Below, one piece after another: positions 7,090 through 14,623 of a stretch of 33,146 nt of DNA. The notes beneath the pieces were generated by a model. That model made no database searches and had not been told where the DNA came from. It worked only from the letters and a program-made list of their open reading frames with translations. Source of the stretch: CAZIKF01 sp964539825 (GTDB lineage: Bacteria; Muiribacteriota; UBA6191); NCBI GenBank assembly GCA_964539825.1, contig CAZIKF010000046.1, positions 1 through 33,146 on the forward strand, written 5' to 3'. The first letter of the stretch is position 1. Each line of letters opens with the position of its first letter. A program made the translations under genes and the position numbers.

Positions 7090-8139
7090 CTAGCTTTGAT
7101 CATCCTGGCGATAATAGGGACTTGCGATTTCCAGGGCCTTTTGAAAGCGTTCTTCCTTTGGAATGGATAATCTGGCAATTCTTGAGTAAGGATTTACGTC
7201 AGGAATGAAATCAGGGTCTGCGGGGTCCATGGCGAAGCGGATCACCATTTGTACCATAGCTTGCAGATATTTTTCATACCAATGGGGGCCTAACGCCTCC
7301 AGTCTGCCATCCGGTATGGGATTGTTGAAATCAATTGCCCAGGGAATTCCTTCATGGTCGATGAAAAATTCCACTGAGTTCATCTCATATCCCATTGCCC
7401 TGTTGATCACATAGGAATATTCCTCGATTAGTTTCTTGAGATCTGGTTCCAGAAAATTTTCGTCCTCAAGGTATTCAGACTGGTCAAACTCGCGGAATAT
7501 ATACTTTGAAATCAGGATTTCCTTTCCCATACATAGGCATCTTATCTGCCATTCATAAGGAGAATCCACAATAGTCTGGGCTACCATGATTTCGGTTCCG
7601 GAATGATGATAACTTTCCAGTAGAGAATCCAGGTCCTTACAAAACTTCACACCTCTTGCTCCACGTCCATTGGCCGGTTTGAGAATACAGGGGAAACCAA
7701 TTTTTTCAGCAATAATTTCCCATTCAAAATGTCGGTGATGTACAAAGTCCTCCTTTTTAAAGAAGGGAGTTTCATACACAGGCAGTACATAGGTAGGAGG
7801 AATGGGTATGCCTAATTCTTGAGCGATGTGGTATCCGACATCCTTTCGATTGATGAAGTAATGAAAGCTGAAGGGATTATTGATGATGTGAGTTCCCTGG
7901 TGAGCCATCATCATAAACATGGGGATTCCCAATCGAAAGTAGTGGGAGGCACGATCAATGATCAGATCGTAGGAACATTGCAGGTCTATGCTAAATTCGT
8001 GAATGGGAATATGTTCAGCACGAATCCAGGTCTCAATCCCATCCCGGTCCTTTAGAGGTCCGACCTTTTTAAGACGAAACTCCAATTCACGGGTGAAAGT
8101 CTCTTGAAAATATAGAAGACCGACACGATATGTTCTCAT
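7090..8139 (-). CDS. ATP-grasp ligase, paralogue 1
   Basis: The chosen start is ATG 8139, preceded by a GAGGGA-type ribosome site and yielding 349 residues. A longer open frame to 8349 would run into the divergent propeller gene and is low-complexity, so it is rejected. The N-terminal third is a Rossmann-like pre-ATP-grasp part. Residues about 120-300 form the ATP-grasp fold, with an ATP-binding lysine and glycine-rich loop (CILKPANGRGARGVKF) and a metal-binding stretch (WAIDFNNPIPD). Enzymes of this fold join a carboxylate to an amine or thiol through an acyl phosphate. It is homologous to the ATP-grasp protein encoded at 9704-11032: both share an NRK/NKN-x-GY/GH-x4-LGI/K-IP block and the DFxNxxPD motif. 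The substrate is unknown. It is divergent from the propeller gene, with 124 bases between. Confidence 0.83.
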   Translation of the reverse strand: MRTYRVGLLYFQETFTRELEFRLKKVGPLKDRDGIETWIRAEHIPIHEFSIDLQCSYDLIIDRASHYFRLGIPMFMMMAHQGTHIINNPFSFHYFINRKDVGYHIAQELGIPIPPTYVLPVYETPFFKKEDFVHHRHFEWEIIAEKIGFPCILKPANGRGARGVKFCKDLDSLLESYHHSGTEIMVAQTIVDSPYEWQIRCLCMGKEILISKYIFREFDQSEYLEDENFLEPDLKKLIEEYSYVINRAMGYEMNSVEFFIDHEGIPWAIDFNNPIPDGRLEALGPHWYEKYLQAMVQMVIRFAMDPADPDFIPDVNPYSRIARLSIPKEERFQKALEIASPYYRQDDQS

Positions 8140-8263
8140 AGGGATTCCCTCTCTTATCGTCTTCGGATAAAAGATCAGGTTTCTCCATATACATTGCTGA
8201 ATATGGAAACAAATCCCAGAAATTTCAGTATTAGTGGTGTAGTATCTCCCCGAGAGGTGGCGT

Positions 8264-9193
8264 ATGATTCGACTCTTTTTTCTTTCTCTGATCCTTATAG
8301 TCCCTATTTCTGTCCATGCCGCTCTTGTCGAGCAAGGGGTGGAAAACATTGTCAGCGTTTGTTCTGACGGTAAAACGGTTTATTTCTTAAATGAGACGGG
8401 AAAAGTTTACAGCAAAACTAAAGCCGGTATTGTCGCCCTGGATCTCCCTGATCAGGTTGTAAGTGTCCAGGCTCTTGAAGGCTCGCTCTTTTTTCTGCGA
8501 ACCGATGGTGCGGTCTGGCAATATCTTGCCGGAGATCTTCATCTCCTGGATGGTCATCTACCCACACGCTCCATTCGAGCCCAGGGAGATCGCCTATTTT
8601 TGCTGAAAGAATCAGGATTTGTAGTGTCCTGGAAACAGGGGCAATTCCGAAACCTGGTAACTGACCGGCAGTTTCGAACGATGGTTCCTTATGGGCAGTC
8701 TTCACTGGTATTTATGGACCGCTGGGGTCGTGTCTTTCGATATGATACCTATAGCGAGTATATCGCTCTGCTCGATTCAAGTCCTGGAACCATCCAGATG
8801 GTAGCAGGTCTAGATTCCTTAGTAGTCTTAAAACGAGATGGTTCCGTTTATAAGTATGTTGATCGTGAATTTCATAAATTAAACATTCAGCGTCCCGTAA
8901 GGGAAATTGCTACCGATGGAAAGAGTCTATACTTCATTGATATCGATAGAAAATTCTGGGAAATGGATTTGGTGACTGACATGCTCCATAACGTGCAAGT
9001 ACAGGGTCATCCGGATCGTGTATTTGTTGCTGCGAAAAAAGCCTATGTCTCAACCATGGAGGGGCAGGTCTATGGACTGGAACATTCCCCACGAGCAGCT
9101 GAATCGCGAAGAAAATTCCATCGACTTTGGAATACACCAGACTTTAACAGAGGCAATGACGGCCTTATCCATACGGATCTTCGGACCAAATAA
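8264..9193 (+). CDS. Secreted seven-bladed beta-propeller protein
   Basis: The 309-residue protein starts at ATG 8264 behind AGAGGTGG. It has a typical signal peptide (MIRLFFLSLILIVPISVHA, cleavage after residue 19). After that come seven repeats of roughly 38-42 residues with the pattern L-F-x-L-x2-DG-x-V-x2-Y-x3-x-L, for example LFFLRTDGAVWQY and LVVLKRDGSVYKY. This predicts a seven-bladed propeller of the tectonin/RCC1-like kind, probably in the periplasm or outside the cell. Such propellers bind ligands or proteins and are not usually catalytic. The last 30 residues (after VYGLE) leave the repeat pattern and are basic. It is the first plus-strand gene before the acidic-protein / ATP-grasp pair, but 243 bases separate them, so co-transcription is uncertain. 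Confidence 0.8.
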   Translation: MIRLFFLSLILIVPISVHAALVEQGVENIVSVCSDGKTVYFLNETGKVYSKTKAGIVALDLPDQVVSVQALEGSLFFLRTDGAVWQYLAGDLHLLDGHLPTRSIRAQGDRLFLLKESGFVVSWKQGQFRNLVTDRQFRTMVPYGQSSLVFMDRWGRVFRYDTYSEYIALLDSSPGTIQMVAGLDSLVVLKRDGSVYKYVDREFHKLNIQRPVREIATDGKSLYFIDIDRKFWEMDLVTDMLHNVQVQGHPDRVFVAAKKAYVSTMEGQVYGLEHSPRAAESRRKFHRLWNTPDFNRGNDGLIHTDLRTK

Positions 9194-9286
9194 GATCTCT
9201 TCAATTCGTTAAACCTCTTCCTGCTTCTTGTTCCTATTAGATTAAAGATGTTAGTTTAAGATTCAGGGAGGACAGAAAATTCGAGA

Positions 9287-9406
9287 GTGCCGCGGGAATT
9301 CCCCTCAGATCTTGATTCGATTCGCAATCTATCATCGAGTACCCCGAATTTGGATTTTACACAGGCGAAACTTCTGAAGCAAAATAGATTTGAAGCCGAC
9401 AGTTGA
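9287..9406 (+). CDS. Possible 39-residue peptide upstream of the ATP-grasp operon
   Basis: A GTG-started frame of 39 codons ends in TGA at 9404-9406, in the 243-base gap between the propeller and acidic-protein genes. The peptide begins MPREFPSDLDSIRNLSSSTP and ends NRFEADS. A strong GGGAGGA sequence lies at 9266-9272, but about 15 bases before GTG, farther than normal. The composition (Ser/Thr/Asp/Glu/Lys, no Cys) would suit a ribosomal peptide precursor acted on by an ATP-grasp ligase. No homology is claimed, and it may be a chance frame. Confidence 0.2.
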   Translation: MPREFPSDLDSIRNLSSSTPNLDFTQAKLLKQNRFEADS

Positions 9407-9436
9407 TTTAGCAGAATTAATGGAATAGATGGAGCT

Positions 9437-9685
9437 ATGGGCAAAATTAGCATTGATCTTGAAATAGACACAGAATTGTTTCAATGGTTTGAAGACTATT
9501 GTGAGGGCGGCCTGCTCGATCTCGACGAAGAACTAAGTGCCGTGGTTGGGAATTTTATTCAGGAACAAATTGAAGAGGTGGGAGTTACTGTCGAAGTTGA
9601 ACCTGCTTTTGAAGACCCTGAAGTTCTCGACGAATTTGAAGAAGGCTATGAAGATGATTACTTCGATCGGGAAGAGTCTGGTTGA
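9437..9685 (+). CDS. Small, highly acidic protein next to ATP-grasp gene
   Basis: The 82-residue product has 29 Asp/Glu and only two basic residues, so it is strongly negative. The ATG at 9437 follows GGAG. Residues 3-45 (ISIDLEIDTELFQWFEDY, then a second helix) look like a strand-helix-helix unit, loosely like a ribbon-helix-helix fold but without basic residues for DNA contact. Residues 55-82 are an acidic tail (EDPEVLDEFEEGYEDDYF) ending in SG. I do not recognise the family. It sits 18 bases upstream of the second ATP-grasp gene, so the two are probably translated together. It may be a partner or substrate of that ligase; this is inference from position and composition only. Confidence 0.68.
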   Translation: MGKISIDLEIDTELFQWFEDYCEGGLLDLDEELSAVVGNFIQEQIEEVGVTVEVEPAFEDPEVLDEFEEGYEDDYFDREESG

Positions 9686-9703
9686 GTCAGGATAGAGTAG
9701 ACC

Positions 9704-11032
9704 ATGGAAATTGTTGAAAAAACCATTGGGATCATGGATCCCAACGCGTTTTCATTTCCACAGACCCTGGAACAGATCATTGAACATCTGAATCCGGAAA
9801 TTGAATTTGGCGGTCAATTGCACCGTGTGAAGACACGCCGGATCATGTGTAGACCCTATAATACACTTCTGGCCAGAACAACCTGTCACGCGATTCTCAA
9901 CCGGGGAGCGCATTGGAATCCCTACCACAATAGTTTCTTCCAAAGGGTTTCTCATCAGGCTTATTTGCTCAATGACATGAGTTCCTTTTTTGCCATCAAT
10001 AAGAATACATCTTATGGGCATATGTTTGAGCTGGGATTAAAAATACCCAAAACCTTTGCCATTCCACAGGAGGATAATTCGGAACTGGAACATTCGGCCA
10101 AGGTTTCTCCAGATCTCGTATTCACCGAATATGAGATGTTCAATCTAAGGGAGATTGGTGAGGAGGTAGGATATCCAGCCTATTTGAAACCACAGGATGG
10201 AGGGGGATGGATTGGTGTTCAAAAGGTGGAAAGCCTCGAAGAGTTGGTTGAAGCCTATAAACGTTCGGGACCCAAGCCTCAAAACTTACAAAAATCAATC
10301 GAAGGGTATGAAGAGTTTGTACGCTGTGTAGGAATGGGGCCGCAGGTGATCCCTATGCATTATGACCCTTCTGCGCAATATTCCCATGATCGCTATATGC
10401 GTTCTGATGATGAACCGGTTGAGTCAGAGTTCCTGGTACCTGAAAAGAAAAGAGAAGTTCAGCAAATCTGTAAGCTGATTAATGCTTTTTACGGATGGGA
10501 CCATAACTCCTGTGAATCTCTGCTCATGGCAAATGGTGATATTCATCCCATTGACTTTGCCAATGCTTATCCTGACTCTTCACTAGTTTCTCTTCATTAT
10601 TATTTCCCCGAATTGATACTCTGTACAGTTCGCTGGCTCCTATTTACAGTTTGCACGAACCGCAAGAAGAAGATTTTTGGCCACGATTGGGAGGATTACT
10701 TCCAAGTGGTAGAGGACAGCAAGCTGCATGGATGGAACTATCAAGAGAAGCTCAGGCGCTACGAAGAATTGGCGGACAGACACTTTAGTACACAGGAGTT
10801 TCATCAGTTTGTAGAGATGTCGCTAGGGAAAGAATTTGAGAAAAAATGCTGGGAGTTCTTTGCATCTGAAGAATATGCACAAATACTTACTGAAGAAGTC
10901 ACTCGATATTTCCAACTTCCAATGGAGCAACCAAGAAAGATAGAGCGATACCGTTCCATCCATGATTTATGGTTGGAAGAAAACCGAATCTCTTCTGGAG
11001 TTCCTGGTATTCCGGACCCAGTCGGAATCTGA
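9704..11032 (+). CDS. ATP-grasp ligase-like protein, paralogue 2
   Basis: The 442-residue protein begins at ATG 9704 with AGGA upstream. Residues about 50-110 match the pre-ATP-grasp region of the divergent paralogue (ILNRGAHW, INKNTSYGHMFELGLKIP). The ATP-grasp core spans about 125-300 with the nucleotide-binding lysine and glycine loop (AYLKPQDGGGWIGVQKV) and the metal-binding motif HPIDFANAYPD. About 130 extra residues at the C-terminus are helical and charged, a feature the paralogue lacks. It should form an amide or ester bond using ATP, but the substrate is unknown. It lies between the acidic-protein gene (18 bases upstream) and the radical-SAM-like gene (18 bases downstream), all on the plus strand, so the three likely form an operon. 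Confidence 0.83.
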   Translation: MEIVEKTIGIMDPNAFSFPQTLEQIIEHLNPEIEFGGQLHRVKTRRIMCRPYNTLLARTTCHAILNRGAHWNPYHNSFFQRVSHQAYLLNDMSSFFAINKNTSYGHMFELGLKIPKTFAIPQEDNSELEHSAKVSPDLVFTEYEMFNLREIGEEVGYPAYLKPQDGGGWIGVQKVESLEELVEAYKRSGPKPQNLQKSIEGYEEFVRCVGMGPQVIPMHYDPSAQYSHDRYMRSDDEPVESEFLVPEKKREVQQICKLINAFYGWDHNSCESLLMANGDIHPIDFANAYPDSSLVSLHYYFPELILCTVRWLLFTVCTNRKKKIFGHDWEDYFQVVEDSKLHGWNYQEKLRRYEELADRHFSTQEFHQFVEMSLGKEFEKKCWEFFASEEYAQILTEEVTRYFQLPMEQPRKIERYRSIHDLWLEENRISSGVPGIPDPVGI

Positions 11033-11050
11033 ACTTAATCTCAGAGACTT

Positions 11051-12055
11051 ATGTTTTGCGCGGCTCAGCAACTTCACATAGACCTGGATACTTTAAATAA
11101 TCTTGAGGACCCACTTCTACCCTGGTTTGAAGACCTCCTAGCCCGTTTCCCAGGAATTTCCAAAGTAAATTTTAGTGCCTCTTCTTTGAAGTCTCCTCAA
11201 CTCCGTCCCTTTGTAGAAGAATGCAAAGAAAGAAATCTGCAAACCTACCTTTGTACAAATGCTTCCCTGCTCAGGGAAGTGAATCTGGTAGAACTGGCTT
11301 CCACTAAGCTTGATCTACTTGGGTTCTGGCTTGAATCCCTGATTCCAGAGACCCAGGAGAAAATTCGTCCCGGGGAAACTCTTAAAATGATCTTGGATTG
11401 TTTTGAGCAGCTTAAGTGCGCCGGAGCATCTACTAGCTGCTGTTTTTACACCCATATCCTGGAAGAAAACCAGGATGAAATCATGAGAATCCTGGAATAC
11501 GTAAAAATCCAGCAGCGTGTTGACAGGATCATGCTCCATCTTTATGGAACAGAGACTCCGGACCATGTCAGCCGGTTTCGAGATATTCAAGAAAAATTTG
11601 GGGGTAAGCCTCTCACGAGTGACTCTCCACTGCTTTTCGAACGTCTGAAAGAGACCGCAATGAAAGAAAAAGTCCTGGTGAACCACTTCACCCAGATTCT
11701 TTTCTGGAACCAGACACTGCAAAAAGTGGATCAAGTTGACGGGAAACGCCAGTCCAAGAAAGCCCGTCTTGTCAAACTACATGAGATTTTAAAATCAGTC
11801 CCTTGTTTTCAAAAGCAGCCCGTACATTACTTTTGGCAAGGAGAACCGGTTTATCATTGTGAATTGCAGAACCCTGAGAATCTTAGTTTTTCCCATCCCT
11901 CATTTGACTCTGTAGAATCAAGGATTGATGCTTGTTCAAGAGACTGTCATTTCAAAATAAACCAGGCTCATCATTCTCAAATCGGAAGAGACGAATACGC
12001 TCTTGATCAGGAAAAACTCCGAACACGCAAAATTTTCGCATTCCGGTCCCGCTAA
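11051..12055 (+). CDS. Radical-SAM/SPASM-like protein lacking the CxxxCxxC cluster motif
   Basis: The 334-residue protein has the sequence order of a radical SAM barrel. KVNFSASS stands where GGEP normally is, a TYLCTNASLL stretch corresponds to the usual TNGTLL, and alternating strands and helices follow to about 200. The C-terminal part resembles a reduced SPASM or twitch domain: C252-x11-G-x5-C270, then C295-x3-C299, enough for one cluster or a zinc. The N-terminal strand with CxxxCxxC is absent. The frame cannot be extended, because stop codons lie at 11030-11032 and 11036-11038 in the same frame, and GGEP is also lost. The protein is therefore probably a non-catalytic relative, perhaps a peptide-binding or scaffold subunit for the adjacent ATP-grasp enzyme. 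The fold assignment is from motif order and needs a profile search. Confidence 0.6.
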   Translation: MFCAAQQLHIDLDTLNNLEDPLLPWFEDLLARFPGISKVNFSASSLKSPQLRPFVEECKERNLQTYLCTNASLLREVNLVELASTKLDLLGFWLESLIPETQEKIRPGETLKMILDCFEQLKCAGASTSCCFYTHILEENQDEIMRILEYVKIQQRVDRIMLHLYGTETPDHVSRFRDIQEKFGGKPLTSDSPLLFERLKETAMKEKVLVNHFTQILFWNQTLQKVDQVDGKRQSKKARLVKLHEILKSVPCFQKQPVHYFWQGEPVYHCELQNPENLSFSHPSFDSVESRIDACSRDCHFKINQAHHSQIGRDEYALDQEKLRTRKIFAFRSR

Positions 12056-12083
12056 CCGGGCCTACCTGGATTGAACCAATCTA

Positions 12084-13517
12084 TCATTGATTGCGCAGTT
12101 GATTATATCGATTCAACGCAGCTCGATATTCATTTTGAAGGTCTTTCTTGAGCTGATTATCACTGCCTTTGAGGGCTTCTTTGAGCTTGTTATATACATC
12201 AAGATAGTGAGCCCTAGCTTCGTCCATGCTCATTTGATCCACTGGTTTGGAAGTAGCCTCAGCCGGTGCGGGTATTTCTGGAGCAGGCTGTGAAACCTGG
12301 GGGTCCGGAACTGGCGCTGGTTGAGGAGCAATTACAGGATCAGCTGTAACATTTCCACCCGATGGAACATAGGTTGGCTGAGCGTTTGGCTGTGGCAGAG
12401 CGCTTGAGAAAGCATCCCGTACTTCATCTATAGATAGCGTTTGATCAATCTGCTGCTCCACCTGCTCTGGTACCGCTTCGGTTTGTTCCGATTGACGGAG
12501 AGGCTGATTGCCTTCAGGAACTGGTGTGCTGATGTTTACCATCGAGAAAACCGGATCAAATTGCATCGTGGAAACTAATAGACCGTCGTAATTAGCCTTG
12601 GTATCTTTATACTCATTGTAGGCTCTGATTTTTGAAAAGACATTCCACCAGCTGATCTGCTTGTAGGCCATGTAACTGGTCTCCATGTCCCTTTTGGATA
12701 TATTGGTAGCCCGGATAACTTCTTGTCCCAGGTCTCGATAAGCCCGTCTTGCCAGCATGATCGACTCATAGTCACGATTCTTACGGATTACGGCCTCAAG
12801 AATTCTGCGAGAGACATCATAAGCTCCGTATGCTCTTTCGATTTTTGAAAGTCCAAGGTAGGCACGATCGGTAGTGATTCCTTCTTGATACCGTTGAGTT
12901 ACATCTGTGAACAACTTTCGAGCATCGCCAAGATTACCATCTAAATAGGCCTGAACCGCAGTTTCCAAAGCCTGAAATTCCGCCGGAGATACTCTTGAGT
13001 TAGCATTTTGAACGAGCGATTGAATGCTGAATGGATTTGTGACCCCAGGCGCGTCAGTATTTTGATTGGAGTTTAGGCTTGGGTCAATTCCAGGTCCCAA
13101 AACCGCCACAGGATCAAGTAAACCCATTTGAGGGTCAGCAAGACTGGGATCGGGTCCCATTCCTGTCATACCCATATTCCCCATGATGGGTCCCTGGTTT
13201 CCAGGAACTCCCATACCCATATTTCCCATGATGGGTCCCTGGTTTCCAGGAACTCCCATACCCATATTCCCCATGATGGGTCCCTGGTTTCCAGGAACTC
13301 CCATACCCATATTCCCCATGATAGGTCCCTGGTTTCCAGGAACTCCCATACCGGGCTGAAGAGGTCCTGAGGGAAAGGCTCCAGGCTGCATCATTGTTGG
13401 GTTAGCTGGAAGGGGTGCCCAGGTATTACCCGGAGCGCGTGCGTTATCTGCAGCGCACACCGCACCTGCCATCAACAGGCTGATGCTTATTCCTATCATC
13501 CATCGACTCTTCATCAT
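12084..13517 (-). CDS. Secreted repeat- and proline-rich protein with TPR-like middle
   Basis: The start is set at ATG 13517 (ATG ATG pair, next to AAGGGG) rather than at 13535, which lacks a ribosome site. This gives 477 residues. A signal peptide (about 1-24, ending VCAA) is followed by a Gly/Pro/Met-rich region holding four identical-length 15-residue repeats (MGVPGNQGPIMGNMG type). Residues about 180-300 are helical and TPR-like (AVQAYLDGNLGDARKLF). A Pro/Gln/Ala-rich linker follows, then a terminal charged coiled coil (about 430-477). The layout suggests an envelope scaffold: a flexible collagen-like arm, an interaction module and an oligomerising tail. No enzyme motif is present. It is convergent with the radical-SAM-like gene and divergent from dusB. 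Confidence 0.8.
   Translation of the reverse strand: MMKSRWMIGISISLLMAGAVCAADNARAPGNTWAPLPANPTMMQPGAFPSGPLQPGMGVPGNQGPIMGNMGMGVPGNQGPIMGNMGMGVPGNQGPIMGNMGMGVPGNQGPIMGNMGMTGMGPDPSLADPQMGLLDPVAVLGPGIDPSLNSNQNTDAPGVTNPFSIQSLVQNANSRVSPAEFQALETAVQAYLDGNLGDARKLFTDVTQRYQEGITTDRAYLGLSKIERAYGAYDVSRRILEAVIRKNRDYESIMLARRAYRDLGQEVIRATNISKRDMETSYMAYKQISWWNVFSKIRAYNEYKDTKANYDGLLVSTMQFDPVFSMVNISTPVPEGNQPLRQSEQTEAVPEQVEQQIDQTLSIDEVRDAFSSALPQPNAQPTYVPSGGNVTADPVIAPQPAPVPDPQVSQPAPEIPAPAEATSKPVDQMSMDEARAHYLDVYNKLKEALKGSDNQLKKDLQNEYRAALNRYNQLRNQ
13171..13350. repeat. Four tandem 45-bp repeats inside a coding region
   Basis: Four in-phase copies occupy 13171-13215, 13216-13260, 13261-13305 and 13306-13350. Each encodes 15 residues on the minus strand. 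Copies differ by one or two bases (copy 2 has ATTTCCC for ATTCCCC, copy 4 has ATAGGT for ATGGGT), so they arose recently by slippage or unequal crossing over. A multiple of three keeps the reading frame. Confidence 0.95.
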
Positions 13518-13593
13518 GTGCCCCTTCACGGTCATGGCGATACAGACCAGAGATTAGTTGCAAAGGAAACTACCTTCCCAATAGTGTATACGT

Positions 13594-14613
13594 ATGCATA
13601 AGGAAAAGGTTTCATCGGTTCAATCCAATCTGTATATCGGAACCCGGCGTATCCATCCTCCCTTATTGGCTGCTCCCATGGCGGGATACACAGATATTCC
13701 CACCAGGGTACTCTACCAAAGGTTTGGAGCCGGGATGAGTGTTACTGAAATGGTATCTGCTACGGCCCTGGTCAACGGAAACCCGGGAACCCTGAAGAGG
13801 CTTACCCTGCATCCGGAAGAAAGACGGGTTGGAGTCCAGGTGTTTGGTTCTGAACCCCAGGTTCTTTGCGACGCAGTTTCCATCATCGCAAAGGAAGTAA
13901 GTCCTACCTGTGTGGATCTCAATATGGGTTGTCCGGTAAAGAAAATCTCAAAAAGCGGTTATGGAGCGGCCTTGATGAAAAATCCAGAAAGGGTATACAA
14001 GATCGTTCATTCCATGGCTCAAGCCTCTGCCTTGCCCATAACAGTCAAGATTCGATCAGGTGCGACCAGGGATAGTGTGAACTTTCTTGAGGTGGCTGCC
14101 GCTGTGCAGGAAGGTGGGGCCGCCGCGATCACCATTCATCCTAGAACTAGATCAGAAGGATTCCAGGGAAGATCCAACTGGGAGGACATCGCTCAACTCA
14201 AGAGAGCTGTGAAGATTCCAGTTATTGGAAATGGTGACATCAATGACCTGGCAAGCGGGATAAAGATGTTTCACTATACTCGTTGTGACGGAATCATGAT
14301 CGGTAGGGCGGCAGTGGGTAATCCCTGGATTTTTAAGCAATTTGAAGATTATTTTGAAGGCCGTCAAATTGAGGACAAGCCCACCCCGGGGGAAATTGTT
14401 CAGGTTGCCGGAGAACATTTTGATTTGGAATCGGTCCTTTCAAGAAATCCAGAGCGGGCTTTTCTCCGGGTAAGAAAATCCCTGGTCATGTACTTCAAGG
14501 GATTCAAGGAATTCACCTCGCTATGTAATATGCTAAGAGGCGCGAATTCCAACGAGGAGCTAAAGTTCTGCCTCTCTGAGATTTCTCAAATGGTTCAACA
14601 ATCAGAAGGGTAG
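13594..14613 (+). CDS. dusB: tRNA-dihydrouridine synthase DusB
   Basis: The 339-residue flavoenzyme reduces specific uridines in the tRNA D-loop to dihydrouridine using FMN and NADPH. The FMN-binding N-terminus reads LLAAPMAGYTD. The catalytic cysteine is C113 in NMGCPVKK. Later motifs are ITVKIRSG, ITIHPRTRSEGFQG, IPVIGNGDI and the phosphate-binding GIMIGRAAVGNPWIF. The PVKK after the catalytic Cys and the length match DusB rather than DusA. A helical tRNA-binding domain follows from about 260. The ATG at 13594 has no clear ribosome site. A second family member (DusA type) lies at 30508-31518, so the genome covers at least two D-loop sites. Confidence 0.95.
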   Translation: MHKEKVSSVQSNLYIGTRRIHPPLLAAPMAGYTDIPTRVLYQRFGAGMSVTEMVSATALVNGNPGTLKRLTLHPEERRVGVQVFGSEPQVLCDAVSIIAKEVSPTCVDLNMGCPVKKISKSGYGAALMKNPERVYKIVHSMAQASALPITVKIRSGATRDSVNFLEVAAAVQEGGAAAITIHPRTRSEGFQGRSNWEDIAQLKRAVKIPVIGNGDINDLASGIKMFHYTRCDGIMIGRAAVGNPWIFKQFEDYFEGRQIEDKPTPGEIVQVAGEHFDLESVLSRNPERAFLRVRKSLVMYFKGFKEFTSLCNMLRGANSNEELKFCLSEISQMVQQSEG

Positions 14614-14623
14614 CGACCAGGTT

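Noticed and set aside
8140..8349. N-terminal extension of the minus-strand ATP-grasp gene up to 8349
   Set aside because: It overlaps the start and signal peptide of the divergent propeller gene, while ATG 8139 has a ribosome site and begins a conventional strand.
9256..9471. Minus-strand 71-residue frame over the intergenic region
   Set aside because: It overlaps the 5' end of the acidic-protein gene and has no ribosome site or recognisable domain.
12040..12083. Bidirectional terminator between the convergent genes at 12055 and 12084
   Set aside because: Only a short five-pair stem (GGTCC with GGGCC) can be drawn and no T-run follows on either strand.
13171..13350. CRISPR-like array
   Set aside because: Units are directly adjacent without variable spacers, the period is a multiple of three, and they lie in a coding frame with a signal peptide.
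13128..13370. Plus-strand frame with a repeated His/Ser-rich peptide (HTHIPHDGSLVSRNS type)
   Set aside because: It is the antisense of the 45-bp repeats in the minus-strand secreted protein, so its periodicity is inherited; no ribosome site or protein-like flanks.
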